DNA from: an uncultured Bacteroidota bacterium
Lineage (GTDB): Bacteria; Bacteroidota; Bacteroidia; Chitinophagales; LD1
Direction of reading: 5' to 3'
NCBI GenBank assembly: GCA_903861145.1
Contig: CAIOTH010000128.1
Span: 1-57,755 of the forward strand
Length of the DNA stretch: 57,755 nucleotides
Shown here: positions 1 through 7,311 of the stretch, in pieces
Position numbering within the stretch: the stretch's first letter is position 1
How the letters are laid out: each line of letters opens with the position of its first letter
Notes under the pieces: generated by a model
What the model was told of the DNA's origin: nothing
The model's input: only the letters and a program-made list of their open reading frames with translations
The model's database searches: none
Position numbers and translations under genes: made by a program

Positions 1-64
1 CGGTAAGGCTGCTGCTTAGCTGTTTTTCTATCAGTGGAAAGTATTTTTCAGAGACTTCGAGCAT
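1..64 (-). CDS. IS66-type accessory ORF, N-terminal fragment (runs off the window)
   Basis: An ATG at 64-62 on the minus strand opens a frame coding about 21 residues, beginning MLEVSEKYFPLIEKQ, that stays open to base 1. The helical, charged start resembles the small helix-turn-helix accessory proteins (TnpA-like) of IS66 elements in Bacteroidota. Only the first residues are visible, so this is an inference supported mainly by its position inside the putative IS end. Confidence 0.35.
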   Translation of the reverse strand, partial: MLEVSEKYFPLIEKQLSSSLT

Positions 65-135
65 GGTGTATGTTTTGCGCGCAAATTTAGCGACCGGTTA
101 CGCCATGCGCAAGATGCACTTCACCGGATGCTTAC
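1..135 (-). mobile_element. IS66-like insertion sequence, one terminus (rest outside window)
   Basis: Read on the minus strand, the segment starts at 135 with GTAAGCATCCGGTGAAG. IS66-family elements begin with GTAA, and a small accessory ORF starts about 70 bp inside the end; here an ORF starts at 64, 71 bp inside. Viperin-homologous sequence begins immediately outside, at 136. The family assignment rests on the terminal bases and spacing only. Eight-base target duplications are usual for IS66, so AATTGTTC (136-143) should recur at the far end. Confidence 0.5.
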
Positions 136-865
136 AATTGTTCCTGAATCAAATACCCAGATGAAAGGTTCTTATGCAATGGTTGACCCCGCAGGTAGGT
201 TTTACGATAACGCAATGGGAAAACATAACTACAGCCGACCTATTTTAGAAATTGGTAGCCGACTTGCTATTCAACAAGTTAACTATGATTTTTCAAAGTT
301 TGTATCCAGAGGGGGCATCTACCATTGGACAAGACCCCAATCTATTCCTTCCAGGATTACACTTTCAGGCGAAGTGGCTTCAGGGAAAAGTACTATTGGC
401 AAATTGTTAGCTGAAAAGCTCTCATACACATTTATATCAATTGGAAATCAAACACGTGCTTATGCTGAACAACAGGGAAAGTGCATTGTGGAATTTCAAA
501 GAGACTGTTTAAACAATCCTGAATTAGACAAGGAAATTGACTCAAAATTTTCTTCAGAATGTAATTCCAAGAAACAACTAATAATTGATTACCGATTGGG
601 ATTCAAATTCATTGAAAACGCATTTCACATCTGCCTAAAAATTTCGGAAGAAGTTGCTCAAAACAGATTGTCGAAAGAGGGGAGAGTAAACGAGACTCAC
701 GTGACACTTCAAGAGCGAAATGCAAGCTTCAGAAACCAATTTCAAAGCACTTATGCTATTGATTATATGGAAGAGAGCAATTATGATTTGATAGTTTATG
801 TTGAACAATTTAAGTCAGCAGAGGAAATTGCCGAATACATTATAAAAACAATCGGACAACAATAA
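128..865 (+). CDS. Viperin C-terminal remnant fused to a cytidylate-kinase-like domain
   Basis: Residues 4-68 match the C-terminus of prokaryotic viperins, the radical-SAM enzymes that make chain-terminating ddh-nucleotides: SYAMVDPAGRFYDN (15-28) and RGGIYHW (61-67). The radical-SAM core with its CxxxCxxC cluster is missing, because homology begins at 136 where an IS66-like end stops. The ATG at 128 lies inside that IS end, so the IS supplies the start codon in frame. Residues 76-245 form a P-loop nucleotide kinase: Walker A GEVASGKST (81-89), followed by a cytidylate-kinase-like pattern including an NRLSKEGR segment (179-186). Kinases are known neighbours of bacterial viperins, where they are thought to supply the triphosphate substrate. 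Viperin activity must be lost; the kinase could still be made. The next gene starts 5 bp downstream. Confidence 0.75.
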   Translation: MLTIVPESNTQMKGSYAMVDPAGRFYDNAMGKHNYSRPILEIGSRLAIQQVNYDFSKFVSRGGIYHWTRPQSIPSRITLSGEVASGKSTIGKLLAEKLSYTFISIGNQTRAYAEQQGKCIVEFQRDCLNNPELDKEIDSKFSSECNSKKQLIIDYRLGFKFIENAFHICLKISEEVAQNRLSKEGRVNETHVTLQERNASFRNQFQSTYAIDYMEESNYDLIVYVEQFKSAEEIAEYIIKTIGQQ

Positions 866-870
866 AGCCC

Positions 871-1170
871 ATGAACAATCAAATTTTAGAGTTCAGGAAA
901 ACAGACCATTTCCTATATAAACAATGGGACAGGAGAATTGACGACAAAATGTTGTATAGCATTTTGCCATTTGTGGAATGCACTAAATGTGAAAAAGATG
1001 TGGTGTTTGTGTTGCCGTCATTTCTAAAAAGGAAGGGGTTATCAATTGACGATGTTCAATGCTTAATCTTGATTACAAGAGGGAATCTCCTTCTTACAGG
1101 TTACTGGTGTGACCATCCCAATTATCTGTTCAACAAAGAAAAAGAGTCTCATTTCCAAATTCTTTATTGA
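871..1170 (+). CDS. Small uncharacterised protein, probable operon partner of the viperin-kinase
   Basis: A 99-residue soluble protein with no family I can name. It starts 5 bp after the viperin-kinase stop, so it is almost certainly co-transcribed. Visible features are a basic N-terminal helix containing YKQWDRRID, a CTKCEKD pair of cysteines (36-42), a hydrophobic strand and an aromatic C-terminal patch (TGYWCDHPNYLF). The size and alternating basic/hydrophobic pattern loosely recall compact RelE/DUF4258-type folds, but I cannot support a toxin assignment. The role is unknown and inferred only from defence-island context. Confidence 0.6.
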   Translation: MNNQILEFRKTDHFLYKQWDRRIDDKMLYSILPFVECTKCEKDVVFVLPSFLKRKGLSIDDVQCLILITRGNLLLTGYWCDHPNYLFNKEKESHFQILY

Positions 1171-1257
1171 AATGGTTAAACCCGAAGTCCAAACAAAACC
1201 AAGGGGGCGAATTGCTGAACCGCAGATATAGTAAGCACTAACATTAAAACTTGCACA

Positions 1258-1353
1258 ATGGCAGAAACAAAGCCACCAGTAAATGCTCCGAGCACTACTG
1301 GTAAACCATCAGGTGGTGACAGGGGAAACAATCCTCCAAAACCCAAAAAATGA
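1258..1353 (+). CDS. 31-residue Pro/Gly/Lys-rich small protein
   Basis: A complete small ORF: ATG at 1258, stop at 1351-1353. The product is rich in Pro, Gly, Lys and Asn, ends NNPPKPKK, and has no hydrophobic core, so it should be disordered. A strong intrinsic terminator begins only 8 bp after the stop, suggesting that this short unit is the end of a genuine transcript, possibly continuing from the viperin-kinase operon 88 bp upstream. Its function is unknown. It may be coding, or simply an open stretch in a transcript tail. Confidence 0.4.
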   Translation: MAETKPPVNAPSTTGKPSGGDRGNNPPKPKK

Positions 1354-1360
1354 GAACTGG

Positions 1361-1388
1361 AAAGGGGGCTAAGCCCCCTTTCCTTTTT
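1361..1388 (+). terminator. Intrinsic terminator
   Basis: A perfect 9-bp stem, AAAGGGGGC / GCCCCCTTT with a TAA loop, is followed by CCTTTTT. It lies between the rightward viperin/small-ORF unit and the converging HIT gene, whose stop is at 1408. Confidence 0.8.
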
Positions 1389-1407
1389 ACAATGCTAGTA
1401 GAGGATA

Positions 1408-1773
1408 TTAATAATCGCCCTTTCCTGGAACACAATGACGAACACCTCCTCTGGGATTTGATGTATCCCCTTTATAACGCGGGATTACATGGCAATGAAA
1501 ATGAAATACCGATTGACCCGCTGCTTCACCGCAATTCATTCCGATATTATAACCATCAGGCTTAAACTCCAATTCAATTGACCGTTTGGCTTCCAGAATA
1601 ACTTCTCCCAAGCTTTCTCTCTCTATAGCTGAAAGCTCGAAGTAATCAACCTTTAGTTCATTGGAAATAATCAGCGAATGACCTGGTGAAACAGGATAAA
1701 GGTCTCTTACAATGAAAAAGTATTCCCCCTGATAAAGAATCCGCTCCTTTGGGATGTTATTGAATGTCATCAT
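1408..1773 (-). CDS. HIT-family nucleotide hydrolase/transferase
   Basis: A 121-residue histidine-triad protein. The catalytic motif HFHCHV lies at residues 91-96, followed by IPRY, and the C-terminal tail is GGVRHCVPGKGDY. HIT enzymes act on nucleoside phosphoramidates, dinucleoside polyphosphates or adenylylated compounds. It begins 23 bp after the HNH nuclease stop on the same strand, so the two form a two-gene operon (HNH first). That pairing in a defence island suggests a joint role, for example removing an adenylylated or nucleotide product, but the substrate is unknown. The length is typical for a stand-alone HIT protein. Confidence 0.88.
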   Translation of the reverse strand: MMTFNNIPKERILYQGEYFFIVRDLYPVSPGHSLIISNELKVDYFELSAIERESLGEVILEAKRSIELEFKPDGYNIGMNCGEAAGQSVFHFHCHVIPRYKGDTSNPRGGVRHCVPGKGDY

Positions 1774-1796
1774 AAATATTAAATGTTGAAATGGGT

Positions 1797-2909
1797 TCAG
1801 ATGTTCCAGGCTTCATAACCACGATTCGAGATTAAATAATTACAACTGCTTTGTAACTGATTGATTGCGCTTTTATGCCAGTTGCTAAAAGGGTTATTCC
1901 CCAACAGAGCAACTTGAATTTCCTTTTGAAAGCGCTGAGGGCGATTGGCATGGAGCAATTCCCAATATTGGATTATCAAATCCTTTCTTTTTTCAATCAA
2001 ATCGGCAGAAGGAATCTTATCCCGCTTTTGATTATTTGTTGTTGATTGAGAAGGGAGGAGATTCCACAAATCATTATTCTTCCAGACAGAAAATGGAATC
2101 ACATGGTCAATATCATAACTTGTAATTGCTTTGCCTGTCCAGACACAAAGGATTTTGCCTTCTTTACTAAGCTTATCTCTAAAAACTTTGTCCGATTCCC
2201 TCATATCTCTTTCACTTATCGGACTTCTCAGGACTTCCTTTACAACTTTATCTATTGATAAATTTCCCCCTGAAGCATTAACCGAAAATTCCGCCCACTT
2301 AAACAGAATAGAATCCTGACCGCTGATGAAGCTTCCCAAAAATTTGAATGCTTCGTAGTATTCAACAGGAATTGAAAAAGTGCCAAAACTGCTTATCAGG
2401 AATTCAATATCAATGTTACCTGCTTTCCCTTTTCGCTTTCCAGGCTCAAATTGAAAGATTGAATAGTAATCATTGCTGAGAGACCGACCAATGTATTTCA
2501 TCGGCATTTTCGTGATTGTTTCGCTCAATTTCCTTGATAACTCCAGGAAAGCTGGTTTTAATTCTTTCGGAATGCCTTTATTCTTTAGGTCGTTGTAAAA
2601 AGCAGAAAATCCATTGTTCCCCCTATAGGAGTGAATGATTTTTCTGAACTGAACTTCAAAAGCAAGATTTGTTTCCCCGTTGATTTGAGGGATATATGTG
2701 TCCGACTCCAAAATAGGATAGTAATAAATCATCCATTTTTCAATCAGCAAGCCAGTAGGAATTTTAACTCTGTCCTTCGAAAACGAAATGAACGGAGAGT
2801 TGTCCTGAATGATGTCAATAACACCTCGCAATAGGGCAAACTTGTAAGTGGTGCTCTTACTATCTCGCTCGATTATTTTGCTGATGTTAGAAAAGACAGT
2901 GTTGTTCAT
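1797..2909 (-). CDS. HNH endonuclease domain protein
   Basis: A 370-residue protein with a long uncharacterised helical N-terminal region (1-240) and a C-terminal HNH domain (about 255-300). The sequence CVWTGK leads into YDIDHVIPFSVW, then WNLLPS and NNQKRDKIP, giving the His/Asn metal and catalytic positions of the HNH_2-like fold (IDH 267-269). There is no zinc CxxC pair. It is probably a DNA nuclease or restriction-like effector. It is transcribed leftward with the HIT gene and diverges from the PLD gene at 3030. The N-terminal part may carry the sensing or specificity function, which cannot be read from sequence. Confidence 0.8.
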   Translation of the reverse strand: MNNTVFSNISKIIERDSKSTTYKFALLRGVIDIIQDNSPFISFSKDRVKIPTGLLIEKWMIYYYPILESDTYIPQINGETNLAFEVQFRKIIHSYRGNNGFSAFYNDLKNKGIPKELKPAFLELSRKLSETITKMPMKYIGRSLSNDYYSIFQFEPGKRKGKAGNIDIEFLISSFGTFSIPVEYYEAFKFLGSFISGQDSILFKWAEFSVNASGGNLSIDKVVKEVLRSPISERDMRESDKVFRDKLSKEGKILCVWTGKAITSYDIDHVIPFSVWKNNDLWNLLPSQSTTNNQKRDKIPSADLIEKRKDLIIQYWELLHANRPQRFQKEIQVALLGNNPFSNWHKSAINQLQSSCNYLISNRGYEAWNI

Positions 2910-3029
2910 TAAAAATGATTTGATAGTATCACAGTAGAGTGAATTTAGATAAAAGCACTAAATTTCATCATTATTGGTTTTCCCTTTATTTTAGACTTTG
3001 AATATTAACCCAAAGATGAAAAATTAAGT

Positions 3030-3770
3030 ATGGCAGAATTTTTAAACACCACAGGAGTTTCTCACTACTTGACAAAACTCATCAATAACGCTAACGACAA
3101 GCTCTATTTAATCAGTCCTTATTTGCAACTGAATAATCAACTTAAATTGTCGCTTGAGGATAGGCACAAATTTTCAATTGACATCATAATTATTTATGGG
3201 AAAGTTAGTGACATTAATCCTGATGATAGCAGTTGGCTGCAATCAATGCAGGGAATTAAGCTGTTATTTCACAAAGACCTCCATGCTAAGTGCTATTTTA
3301 ATGAGAAAGAAGCAATCATAACCTCAATGAACTTGTATATGTTCTCACAGCAGAACAATGTTGAAATGGGCATATACATTTCAAAGGAGAAAGACGAGGA
3401 ACTTTACAAGCAAGTAGCAACTGAAGTGGATAGGATAAAAAGAGGAAGTGAGCACAGAACAATTTCTGTCCAAAAAGTTGAGAATAAAAAGGTTGAAACA
3501 AAGAAAGAGCAATTAATTTCAAAAACAGAAGCGAAAAAAGGTAACGGCAAGCTTACTGGTTATTGTATAAGGACAGGGAAACAAATCCCTTTCAATCAGA
3601 AAAGACCATTGAGTGAGGAAGCATATCAGAGTTGGGCAAAGTTTAGTAAAGAAGATTATCCAGAAAAATTCTGTCATTATTCAGGTGAACCTTCAAACGG
3701 AGAAACAACTTTTGCGAAACCCATTTTACGCAAGAATTGGAAAAAGGCAAAGGAAACTTTTAACCTTTAG
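3030..3770 (+). CDS. Phospholipase D-like nuclease with a degenerate C-terminal zinc ribbon
   Basis: 246 residues. The N-terminal half is a single-HKD PLD-like nuclease: a LYLISPYL strand, then LHAKCYFNE with the HxK pair H85/K87, then ITSMNL at the usual GSxN position. One HKD motif implies dimerisation. Residues 145-172 are a Lys/Glu linker. Residues 177-240 match the C-terminal Cys-rich module seen on many such proteins (GYCIR..IPFN, YPE..CH), but most expected cysteines are replaced (RTGK, LSEEAY, HYSGE, PILRKNW); only C179 and C215 remain. The helicase gene follows 50 bp downstream on the same strand, which points to a PLD-helicase module. Confidence 0.82.
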   Translation: MAEFLNTTGVSHYLTKLINNANDKLYLISPYLQLNNQLKLSLEDRHKFSIDIIIIYGKVSDINPDDSSWLQSMQGIKLLFHKDLHAKCYFNEKEAIITSMNLYMFSQQNNVEMGIYISKEKDEELYKQVATEVDRIKRGSEHRTISVQKVENKKVETKKEQLISKTEAKKGNGKLTGYCIRTGKQIPFNQKRPLSEEAYQSWAKFSKEDYPEKFCHYSGEPSNGETTFAKPILRKNWKKAKETFNL

Positions 3771-3820
3771 CAATACGGAACTATCGGATTTAGCTCAGCC
3801 AGTAAATGAAAAGCATCTAA

Positions 3821-6466
3821 ATGAAAGGTTTTGGGAATCTTTTCTTATGGTTAATCCTTGGCTTAGTCGGCTATTTGTTTTACAAAAATTACAAGGAGAA
3901 AGAGCAACGTGCAGAGGAAACTCGGCAAAAGCTATTTGACTTTTTTAAAGCCAAACTTGAAAGGATTAGGATAGCCAACAGCCAGTTCAGCAAATACCTC
4001 GACCAGAAGACGGGGTATTTTACCAATTATCAGTTGACCCTTTGGAAAAGTCAGCAAGCAACCCTTTTCACTGAAATCAAGGATAAGCCGTATCAGGCAA
4101 TTCAACTTACTGGGGAAGAGGTAAAATCAATAACAACATTTAAGGATTACTGCAACAACGCAGATAAATTAAGAAGTGACTTTAATAAGATATTCGTATT
4201 CGAGGAACTGAAAAATTACAGCAAATTCTTTGACAGTGTTGAGGGACGAAAACTTGACACCCAACAAAGAACTTCAGTTGTTTCAGATGAGGACAATAAT
4301 ATCGTAATTGCTGGGGCAGGTTCAGGCAAGACGACTACCATTGTAGGGAAGGTAAATTATATAATTGACCGCTATAAGGTCGCTCCTGAAGAAATTCTGC
4401 TTATTTCCTTCACGAATAAATCAGCTTCAACCCTGGCTGAACGTATTAACATAAAAGGGGTAGATGCAAAGACATTCCACAAATTTGGGAAAAACATCAT
4501 CACGGAAGGTGATGGTAAGCAACCAAGTATTTTTGATGAGGCACAATTCAAACCTTTACTTACAAGATTTTTTACCGAATTGATGCGCGATGAAAAGTAT
4601 CTGCAAAAAGTGATGATGTATTTCGCGAACTTCCTTAAACCTGCTGACTCGCAATTTAATTTTGAGAATCAAGGTGATTACATCCAATACATGAAAGACC
4701 AGAATTTCAGAACTTACAAGTTGAAGGAAATTCCAACAAATGGGAAAACAACTTATAAAATGGAAGTTGTGAAAAGCATTCAAGAATGCAAAATCGCAAA
4801 TTTCTTTCTGTTCAATGGTATAAAATACGAATATGAACTTCCATATGAATATGATACAGCGACTGAATCATTTAGTCAATATAAACCTGACTTCACTATA
4901 AATCAGAATAATAAGAAGGTTTATATAGAACACTTCGGGATTTCGCGAGAAGGTAACGTTCCCAGTTTTTTTGCAAAAGAAGGGGAAACACCATTTGATG
5001 CCAAAAAAAGGTATTGGGAAAAAATAGAATGGGCAAGAGACTTACATAAGCGCCATGATACCAAACTAATTCAAACTTACAGCTATGAAATGGACGAGGA
5101 AATTCTCGAAAACAACTTGACAAAGCATTTGGAGGAAGCAGGGATTACCCTTCATCCAAAATCAGCCTTGGAAGTTTGGCAAATAATCTCTAATGCTGCA
5201 CAGGATGAAGTAGAAGGTTTCACTACTTTGTTTGGAACCTTTATCACATTAATGAAATCAAATAACTACTCGATTAATGACGTAATAAGCAAGAACAAAC
5301 AGTTAAAAGACGGCTTTTTCAAGAAGAGGAATGAATTGTTTATTGAAATCATAAAACCAATCTATGAACGCTATGAACGTCATTTAGCCGAGAGAGGTGA
5401 AATTGACTTCAGCGATATGATAAACAAAGCATCGAATCACATTTCAACTGGCAAATACAAGCGAAAGTTTAGTTACGTCATTATTGATGAATTTCAAGAT
5501 ATTTCTATTGGTAGGTATCAACTCGTCAAAGCAATTAAGTCATCTAACCCAGCCTGTAAACTTTTTTGTGTTGGCGATGACTGGCAATCAATCTATCGGT
5601 TCGCTGGTAGTGATATTGCCCTCTTCAAAGATTTTGAGAAGTTCTTCGGTTTCACAGTTAAATCAAAAATTGAAACAACTTATCGGTTTCATAATCCCCT
5701 TCTAAAACTCTCAAGCGATTTCATAGGTAAGAATCCAAATCAAACCAAGAAAGAGCTAAGGGGATTTTCAAATGAAAGAAGCACCAACTATAAAATCAGT
5801 TACTCATATGGGGATAGCCAGGATGATACTCAGGCTCTTCAAAATATTTTCAATGAGTTATTGACTTCCGACCCAAAAATTGCACAAAAAGAAATTATCA
5901 TCCTTGGCAGATACCGTATGGATATAGAACGAATTAAAAATGGGAACGGAGTTTTTCAAATTGATAAAGAGAAAGGAACAGTATCGTATAGTAGCGATAA
6001 TGTCAATCAACTTAAAGCACAATTTCTCACAGTTCATAAATCCAAAGGACTTGAAGCCGACATTGTGATTATCCTTAACTGCAATTCAGGCAAATTCGGA
6101 TTCCCATCTGAAATGTCCGATGACAAAGTATTAAACCTGCTATTGAGTGAAGCCGACCAATTTGAAAATGGAGAAGAAAGGCGTTTATTCTATGTAGCTA
6201 TGACTCGTGCAAAAGAAAGGGTTTACTTCGTTGCTGATAGCTCATTTAAATCAAAATTTATCACCGAGTTAGAAATAGAAAGCAAACAATCTCCGAATAA
6301 AAAATGCCCCCGTTGTAAATCGGCGGATGTTGTTCTAAGAAAGGAAGGAATGGCAAAAAATGGAAATGGTTACAAATTTTATGGTTGCACAAATTACCTA
6401 TATGGTTGCGAGTATACGACCACTGAATGGGAGAATAAAAATCAAACGGTAGCTAAAACAGCTTAG
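3821..6466 (+). CDS. UvrD/helicase IV-like SF1 helicase with inserted nuclease domain and topoisomerase-type zinc ribbon
   Basis: 881 residues. An N-terminal membrane helix (about 6-21) and a coiled helical region are followed by Walker A GAGSGKTTT (165-173), SFTNKSAS, the Walker B segment VIIDEFQD (about residue 555), GDDWQSIYRF, and late motifs TVHKSKGLEAD and RRLFYVAMTRAK. Between the helicase lobes (about 330-400) sits a restriction-endonuclease-like insert, KPDFTI...KVYIEHFGI, as in helicase IV relatives. The C-terminus is a CPRCK...GC.NY..GC topoisomerase-type zinc ribbon. It is probably a DNA-processing effector working with the upstream PLD nuclease. A housekeeping helicase IV role is possible, but the island location argues for defence. 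Confidence 0.85.
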   Translation: MKGFGNLFLWLILGLVGYLFYKNYKEKEQRAEETRQKLFDFFKAKLERIRIANSQFSKYLDQKTGYFTNYQLTLWKSQQATLFTEIKDKPYQAIQLTGEEVKSITTFKDYCNNADKLRSDFNKIFVFEELKNYSKFFDSVEGRKLDTQQRTSVVSDEDNNIVIAGAGSGKTTTIVGKVNYIIDRYKVAPEEILLISFTNKSASTLAERINIKGVDAKTFHKFGKNIITEGDGKQPSIFDEAQFKPLLTRFFTELMRDEKYLQKVMMYFANFLKPADSQFNFENQGDYIQYMKDQNFRTYKLKEIPTNGKTTYKMEVVKSIQECKIANFFLFNGIKYEYELPYEYDTATESFSQYKPDFTINQNNKKVYIEHFGISREGNVPSFFAKEGETPFDAKKRYWEKIEWARDLHKRHDTKLIQTYSYEMDEEILENNLTKHLEEAGITLHPKSALEVWQIISNAAQDEVEGFTTLFGTFITLMKSNNYSINDVISKNKQLKDGFFKKRNELFIEIIKPIYERYERHLAERGEIDFSDMINKASNHISTGKYKRKFSYVIIDEFQDISIGRYQLVKAIKSSNPACKLFCVGDDWQSIYRFAGSDIALFKDFEKFFGFTVKSKIETTYRFHNPLLKLSSDFIGKNPNQTKKELRGFSNERSTNYKISYSYGDSQDDTQALQNIFNELLTSDPKIAQKEIIILGRYRMDIERIKNGNGVFQIDKEKGTVSYSSDNVNQLKAQFLTVHKSKGLEADIVIILNCNSGKFGFPSEMSDDKVLNLLLSEADQFENGEERRLFYVAMTRAKERVYFVADSSFKSKFITELEIESKQSPNKKCPRCKSADVVLRKEGMAKNGNGYKFYGCTNYLYGCEYTTTEWENKNQTVAKTA

Positions 6467-6529
6467 AAAGGATATTAAGCCGCCCTTTAAAATTCATTCT
6501 ATTCAGACTCATTACTGGGTTTGCCTACT

Positions 6530-6955
6530 TTAAGGTAGAAAGGTGATAGTAAGCTTATTGTTTTTAAATGTGAAATCACGAACTTTTCTGCTATTAAGGA
6601 TAGCTTTAGCCTGACGATTGAGGTGGGATTGGGAAATGTATCCCTCCAGGCGTATTTTCTCCGCTATTGCGATGTTGGGCACATCGTTTGGTTTTATTAG
6701 AGCATAATACACCCCGCGCTTACCATCAGCAGGTTTGTGTCCTTGTGCTACAGCTTCTGAATACGAAAGCTTAATAAGCATTTTTTTTCGTAGGTTACTG
6801 AGGTATTCATTTGCGAAGTCTGCTCTTTGGAGAACAGGTTGAAGGGTGCTTCCATCAATAATTTTTTTGCGCTTAAAAAGACTGTGAATTGCCTGCATGG
6901 TTACCAAGATAGCTTTACTGATTTGGACTTGGTTCCGTCGTTTCGGTTCACTCAT
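6530..6955 (-). CDS. Uncharacterised basic island protein
   Basis: 141 residues, strongly basic. The N-terminal half is helical and may be winged-helix-like (LFKRKKII, then SNLRKKMLI). The C-terminal half is strand-rich (VYYALIKP, FTFKNNKLTITFLP). No family is recognised. It diverges from the excisionase-like gene at 7020 across a 64-bp spacer containing a palindrome, which fits a regulator/accessory pair of a mobile element, but DNA binding is inferred only. Confidence 0.6.
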   Translation of the reverse strand: MSEPKRRNQVQISKAILVTMQAIHSLFKRKKIIDGSTLQPVLQRADFANEYLSNLRKKMLIKLSYSEAVAQGHKPADGKRGVYYALIKPNDVPNIAIAEKIRLEGYISQSHLNRQAKAILNSRKVRDFTFKNNKLTITFLP

Positions 6956-6976
6956 GGCATAAATTTAAGCCAATTT

Positions 6977-7005
6977 AAAACACCTTATATAATTTAAGGT
7001 TTTTT
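6977..7005. promoter_or_regulatory. Inverted repeat between divergent island genes (candidate operator)
   Basis: Arms AAAACACCTTA and TAAGGTTTTTT pair with one mismatch around a 7-nt AT spacer, midway between the starts at 6955 and 7020. This is ideally placed to control both genes. TATAATTT inside the repeat could also act as a promoter core. Confidence 0.45.
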
Positions 7006-7019
7006 TCAAATTTGCAGCC

Positions 7020-7292
7020 ATGATAGCAAATGTCGTAACAATGGAAGACCTGGAGCGATTTAAAAAAGAATTGCTCGATGAAATTAAAACCCTTTTATCT
7101 AATTCAGCACCAGCCAAAAAGCAATTTTTGAAATCTCCAGATGTAAGAGAAATGCTGGGTATTTCACCTGGGACATTACAAACGTTGAGGATAAACGGGA
7201 CTTTATCCTACACAAAAATTGGGGGAACACTTTATTATGAATATGCTGATGTGGTTAAAATATTTGAAAAGAATAAGCATAGCAATAGATGA
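7020..7292 (+). CDS. Helix-turn-helix (MerR/excisionase-like) DNA-binding protein
   Basis: 90 residues. An N-terminal amphipathic helix (MEDLERFKKELLDEIK) is followed by an HTH_17-type wing: FLKSPDVREMLGISPGTLQTLR, then GTLSYTKIGGTLYYEYADVVK. This architecture is common on Bacteroidota integrative elements, where such proteins act as excisionases or regulators of transfer and integration. It lies in the same island as the tyrosine recombinase at 9176-10381. Whether it is Xis or a transcriptional regulator cannot be decided from sequence. Confidence 0.75.
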   Translation: MIANVVTMEDLERFKKELLDEIKTLLSNSAPAKKQFLKSPDVREMLGISPGTLQTLRINGTLSYTKIGGTLYYEYADVVKIFEKNKHSNR

Positions 7293-7311
7293 GCGTTGGG
7301 CTTAAAGGCAC

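Noticed and set aside
128-865. Intact viperin defence system
   Set aside because: The radical-SAM N-terminal core is missing; only the C-terminal ~65 residues and the kinase are present.
3613-3939. 108-codon + strand ORF spanning the PLD end and helicase start
   Set aside because: Overlaps two well-supported genes in another frame and has no recognisable pattern.
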